Positions 60,689 to 64,000 of a stretch of DNA of 64,000 nucleotides are shown piece by piece. The notes below the pieces were generated by a model that had not been told where the DNA came from, ran no database searches, and worked only from the letters and a program-made list of their open reading frames with translations. Every line of letters begins with the position of its first letter. Position 1 is the stretch's first letter. The stretch covers positions 144,414,351 through 144,478,350 of the forward strand of contig CP136062.1 of the NCBI GenBank assembly GCA_032622095.1, given 5' to 3'. Origin of the DNA: Siphonodentalium dalli (lineage: Eukaryota > Mollusca > Scaphopoda > Gadilida > Siphonodentaliidae). The position numbers and the translations under genes are program-made.

Positions 60689-60776
60689 TAAAGATTCATG
60701 TAAACCATATGGCGAAATGTACTGATTCCTACGGGTGGTAATTGTTTGAATGTAGAGGGTGTGAGATTATTAACCA

Positions 60777-60997
60777 TTAACCCTCCACAACTGGAGTTTT
60801 CTGAAAGTTCCCGAAAACCCTGTGCCAATGCATTCTCTTATATATGCGAGTCTCTCATAGGGAGCAATATTCACCTTGACCTTTGTAAGCCAGTGCATTA
60901 ATTCTCTTATATATGTGAGACTCGCATATTTAAGAGAATGCACTGGCACATGAACTCTAATGCTGCACCAGCGCTGCTCCCATCATGAAAGGGTTAA
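60777..60997. mobile_element. Double-hairpin piggyBac-type MITE, shortened
   Basis: TTAACCCTCCACAACTGGAG ... CATCATGAAAGGGTTAA. Each hairpin has lost one arm or its loop by deletion. Confidence 0.8.
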
Positions 60998-61315
60998 TGT
61001 TGAAAATATGGTCCTGTGAACAGATTCAATTCGATGCAAATTCGGAATTGTTTGTCTGATTCAATTTGATTCGAAATCATCTATCTTGATTCAATATCTT
61101 GCTGTTTCATAGAACACAACATCTGATATACACAAGAATGTAAACAAACAATCCTTCATTTGAGACATCTGAAGACCCCAGTAAAGTGTTTCATATCAGT
61201 TTAATCAAAGAAGTCACCGAATTAATCAAAGGTTTCAACTTAATGAAGTTCCAACATCTTAGGTCCCACAAATGTCTTGGCGATCTGTCAGGACAAGTCA
61301 GAGGTCCTTTCAAAC

Positions 61316-61471
61316 TACAGTAATGCCCTAAGTAATCGACTCTTTAACTACCGGGGAGAGCTTTCCGATGACTGGCAACAAGCCATATTACCGACTAAAT
61401 CCTGAAAAGTTACCAATAATTCTGCTGTACACATAGTTAAAGAGTTAAAGATTACTTAGGGCATTACTGTA
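61316..61471. mobile_element. Mariner-type palindromic MITE, shortened left arm
   Basis: TACAGTAATGCCCTAAGTAA ... TTACTTAGGGCATTACTGTA; the left arm jumps from CTCTTTAACTA to GGGGAGAGC, so about 70 bp are missing. Confidence 0.85.
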
Positions 61472-62309
61472 TTCTGCTGGAATATGGTTAAGGTGGTCCT
61501 TGAGTCAAATGTCACCTTTATCAATTCTGGCATCTCAAGACAAGCCAATTGATGTTTCGGTAGCCTATTAGGTTGAGACAATTCCCTTAATTAATCACTG
61601 GAGCTGAGCCCTTCAAATTAAAACTTCTCACTTCTCAGGCCATGCAGGCCAATATGCCTGACCCATGAGACCTTGTAGAGTTTCTACCAAATGGTTACTG
61701 ATCAATGGTAATCTCATTACAGCATCTGAGGCCAGGCTGGTATGTTTTGTAGTCTGCGAGGACAAGATACATGTACTAGTAGTTCCTTTGAATTACTCTG
61801 CTAAAATTTAATTAAGGTGTCATTTAAGTCAACCCGAATAGTGACATGTAGTCAATAATTTTACCAGTATCTGTCTCCTGCTACAAGTAGAAATTTCATA
61901 TATTTTGAGCCCTGCATGTGTTGTAGAGTTTCTATCAACAGGTTGCTGATTAATAGTAATAACATTATAGAATCTCATAACACATAACAGAGTCTCAACC
62001 ACAGCCAATATGTTTAGTAGCCCAGACAAATTACACTTAAAGCACAAGAAGATGCCAGATTAATTATAATTAACATTCCAGCACCTGGAAGACTGGGAGA
62101 TGTGAATCATGTCACTATCTTTCAACTCCTCCATGGCATGATATTATTTATACTGCAAAAACATGGTGCACCATGATGCATGCCAAACTAATGGCTAAAA
62201 ACAGTACAGCTCACTTACAGAATAAGAATGATTTTCCCAGTAAGAGTTTTCATTCTTTTACAAGAATTTTCTCATGAATCCAGGCCACAAAATATGTACA
62301 TATAAATTT
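61472..62309. other. No recognised feature
   Basis: A diffuse repetition of AGAGTTTCTA(C/T)CAA..GGTTGCTGAT.AAT (61678, 61924) suggests an old duplication; no gene seen. Confidence 0.4.
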
Positions 62310-63141
62310 ACTGGTTTCGTTGTAGGTTATAATTTAGATATAACATTATAAAATTATGATAATTTCCTCAAGAATATACTAATAGTATAGCATAATGATG
62401 ATGATATGGATGCGATGTTATTCACAAAACACGCTTTGTGTCCGAGAAAATATAGATCGACTGTTGTTTAGTTTCTTGCAAAAAGCGCAGTAGATTGTTT
62501 ATAAGGAGAATCACGACATTGTGCTATTTCCTTATTTAGATTCGCGCACTTTTATGTTGGTTGTAAAACCCCTAATATGGTGCATCTACAACTTACAACT
62601 CACAATACGACTCATTGTAATATTCTTTATTTAGTATGTATGACCATATATAGGTTAGAAGAAAATACTAACTAGATTGAAAAATATTCATCTCTTTGCA
62701 AGAACAATTATATTATATTATTTATGTTTTCTGTCTGATCATTTCCCAATCATGAAGTAACGTGGATTAGCTTGATTTTGAACTGAGAGCGGGTAGAATG
62801 GGTCGATTAAAATAAAATTTGGTGTGATTTGAATGATATTGTTGATTGCGCCAATAATTTTATCTACACATTCCACAGCGCAACGGAACATTTTCATTGG
62901 ACGATATGGTAGTTCCAAGTGTTTGTCTATAAACAATCATAATGTTACATTTTCAATGTTTGTTTACATAACCAAGAGTACTAATGTGACAATAACATGC
63001 AAATTATGTATGCGTTATTTATGATGTTTATTGAAGAACAACATCCGTCTATTATATAATATTCTTTCTGTTTATGGCGGTTTTAGTGGATGTGACTATT
63101 TTAAAACCTATATCCACAGGGAAGGCCGCCCCTATCTTTAA
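62310..63141. mobile_element. TTAAAG-ended element, inverted copy of 53557-54290
   Basis: Right end GGCCGCCCCTATCTTTAA. Shared blocks in reverse order include GCGCAACGGAACATTTT, TGTTTGTCTATAAAC.A and AACACGCTTTGTGTCCGAGA. About 95 bp near 62630-62725 are absent from the other copy. The left end is worn. Confidence 0.75.
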
Positions 63142-63196
63142 CTCCCACCTTCACTTGTCAGACTTTATTTATAAACTGCAAGGTCATTCAGGGTCA

Positions 63197-63362
63197 TTAA
63201 CCCTTTCTTCACTAAATGGATTCTCCCCCCCCCCCAATTATAAAAGTATACAAAGGAATAGTCTAGTATATTCATCTGGTAGGGCCGTTTGTTGAACTTA
63301 TTATCTGAAAATTTCTTAAAGGAACTACTCATCAATGTGTATTTAGTAAAACAAATGGTTAA
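63197..63362. mobile_element. piggyBac-type MITE, ACTCATT family, short
   Basis: TTAACCCTTTCTTCACTAAA ... GTATTTAGTAAAACAAATGGTTAA in overlapping words; contains TTGAACTTATTATCTGAAAA and a C-run. Confidence 0.75.
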
Positions 63363-64000
63363 CGGCCACCTCTCATAAATGTTCAAGGTTGTGCAAGGCA
63401 GTCTGTTCTCAAATTCATTTTCATTCTCCGCAATTTTCATGATCATCAATTGAGTTCAGTAAGTGATCTGCATATCAGTATCTCTTAGAATCAAGTATAG
63501 TAGAGTCCCATATGGTTAAATAAGCACTTTCCAGGTCTTACACCCATTACCGAGTAACTGTTTGGGAGTCGATGGATATTGTCAGTATGCTAATCCTGAT
63601 GTGCTCATTAGCTACTCAGATTGCTGTGGAATGCATAGCTGAACGGGCCAGGGAGAGAGGCTGCAGCCCCCCAAAATATTTTGAAAGCTCAAAAGGGAGG
63701 CAATTTTCCAGTAAATTGGAGATATTTTGGGTCAAATTTAGGCAAATTTAATGGTATTTCATGGGTAAATTGTGGCAAATCACAGTATTTTTCACATTTC
63801 TGCCCGAATTATACATATTTAAGGTTAATTTGAATCCATTTTGTTATATCTCTAGGCATATAGAAGGTATATTCTACAAAAACTGTGTTATAACCATGAA
63901 TATATCATGTAAAAAAAATTGGGCAAAATGTTTCAGCCCCTTAAAACTTTGGGAGCTCGTACATCTATGGTGGATTGCGCTATAAAAATCCATTGATTTT
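63363..64000. other. No recognised feature
   Basis: No element ends; a short plus-strand frame at 63761-63985 has no support. Confidence 0.4.

Overview
The window is animal nuclear DNA, AT-rich, intron-dominated and crowded with small non-autonomous DNA transposons. I see no prokaryotic gene organisation. Frequent ACATGTA-type words, Helitron ends with a GACGAAGTC hairpin, and abundant TTAA-bounded and TA-bounded palindromic MITEs suggest a lophotrochozoan, most likely a mollusc. The taxon is an inference, not a demonstrated fact.

One gene is convincingly present: a minus-strand zinc transporter of the SLC39/ZIP LIV-1 family, best matched to SLC39A13 (ZIP13). Five coding exons can be placed to the base with consistent splice phases, at 24500-24396, 14701-14592, 6982-6635, 3547-3458 and 884-771. 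Together they give 256 codons including the codon split at the first acceptor: TM2 with the PEAW motif, TM3, a long basic/serine-rich cytosolic loop, TM4 (DNFTHG) and the TM5 metal site (HEIPHEVGD). The N-terminal exon(s) with TM1 and the C-terminal exons were not found. The latter should lie to the left of position 1.

From 0.8 to 24.5 kb the four complete introns (2.6, 3.1, 7.6 and 9.7 kb) hold transposons with readable ends. These include three hAT-type elements with intact or nearly intact 8-bp target duplications (1780-2763, 17118-18247, 24765-26472; the last lies just upstream of the most 5' exon found). A fourth hAT-like element of 1.9 kb (4328-6237) splits a 60-bp tandem array and carries a 23-bp minisatellite. 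There is also a 786-bp Helitron (11992-12777) and a 178-bp satellite-like array (about 15.4-16.7 kb).

From 26.5 to 64 kb I find no exon I can defend. This stretch holds repeat families: TTAA-bounded piggyBac-type MITEs, TA-bounded mariner-type palindromes, a locally duplicated block at 34.5-38.3 kb, a 57-bp minisatellite, and two inverted copies of a 0.7-0.8 kb TTAA-type element at 53.6 and 62.3 kb.

The most unusual structure is a nested palindromic cargo: two mutually inverted hairpins sharing the arm CCAATGCATTCTCTTATATA. It sits inside at least three MITE families with different terminal repeats, and its inner stem changes by paired, compensatory substitutions between families. Also notable are an exon-end/splice-donor segment of the ZIP gene repeated three times in tandem, and a MITE inserted ten bases from a splice donor. 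No transposase, rRNA, tRNA or CRISPR array was recognised.
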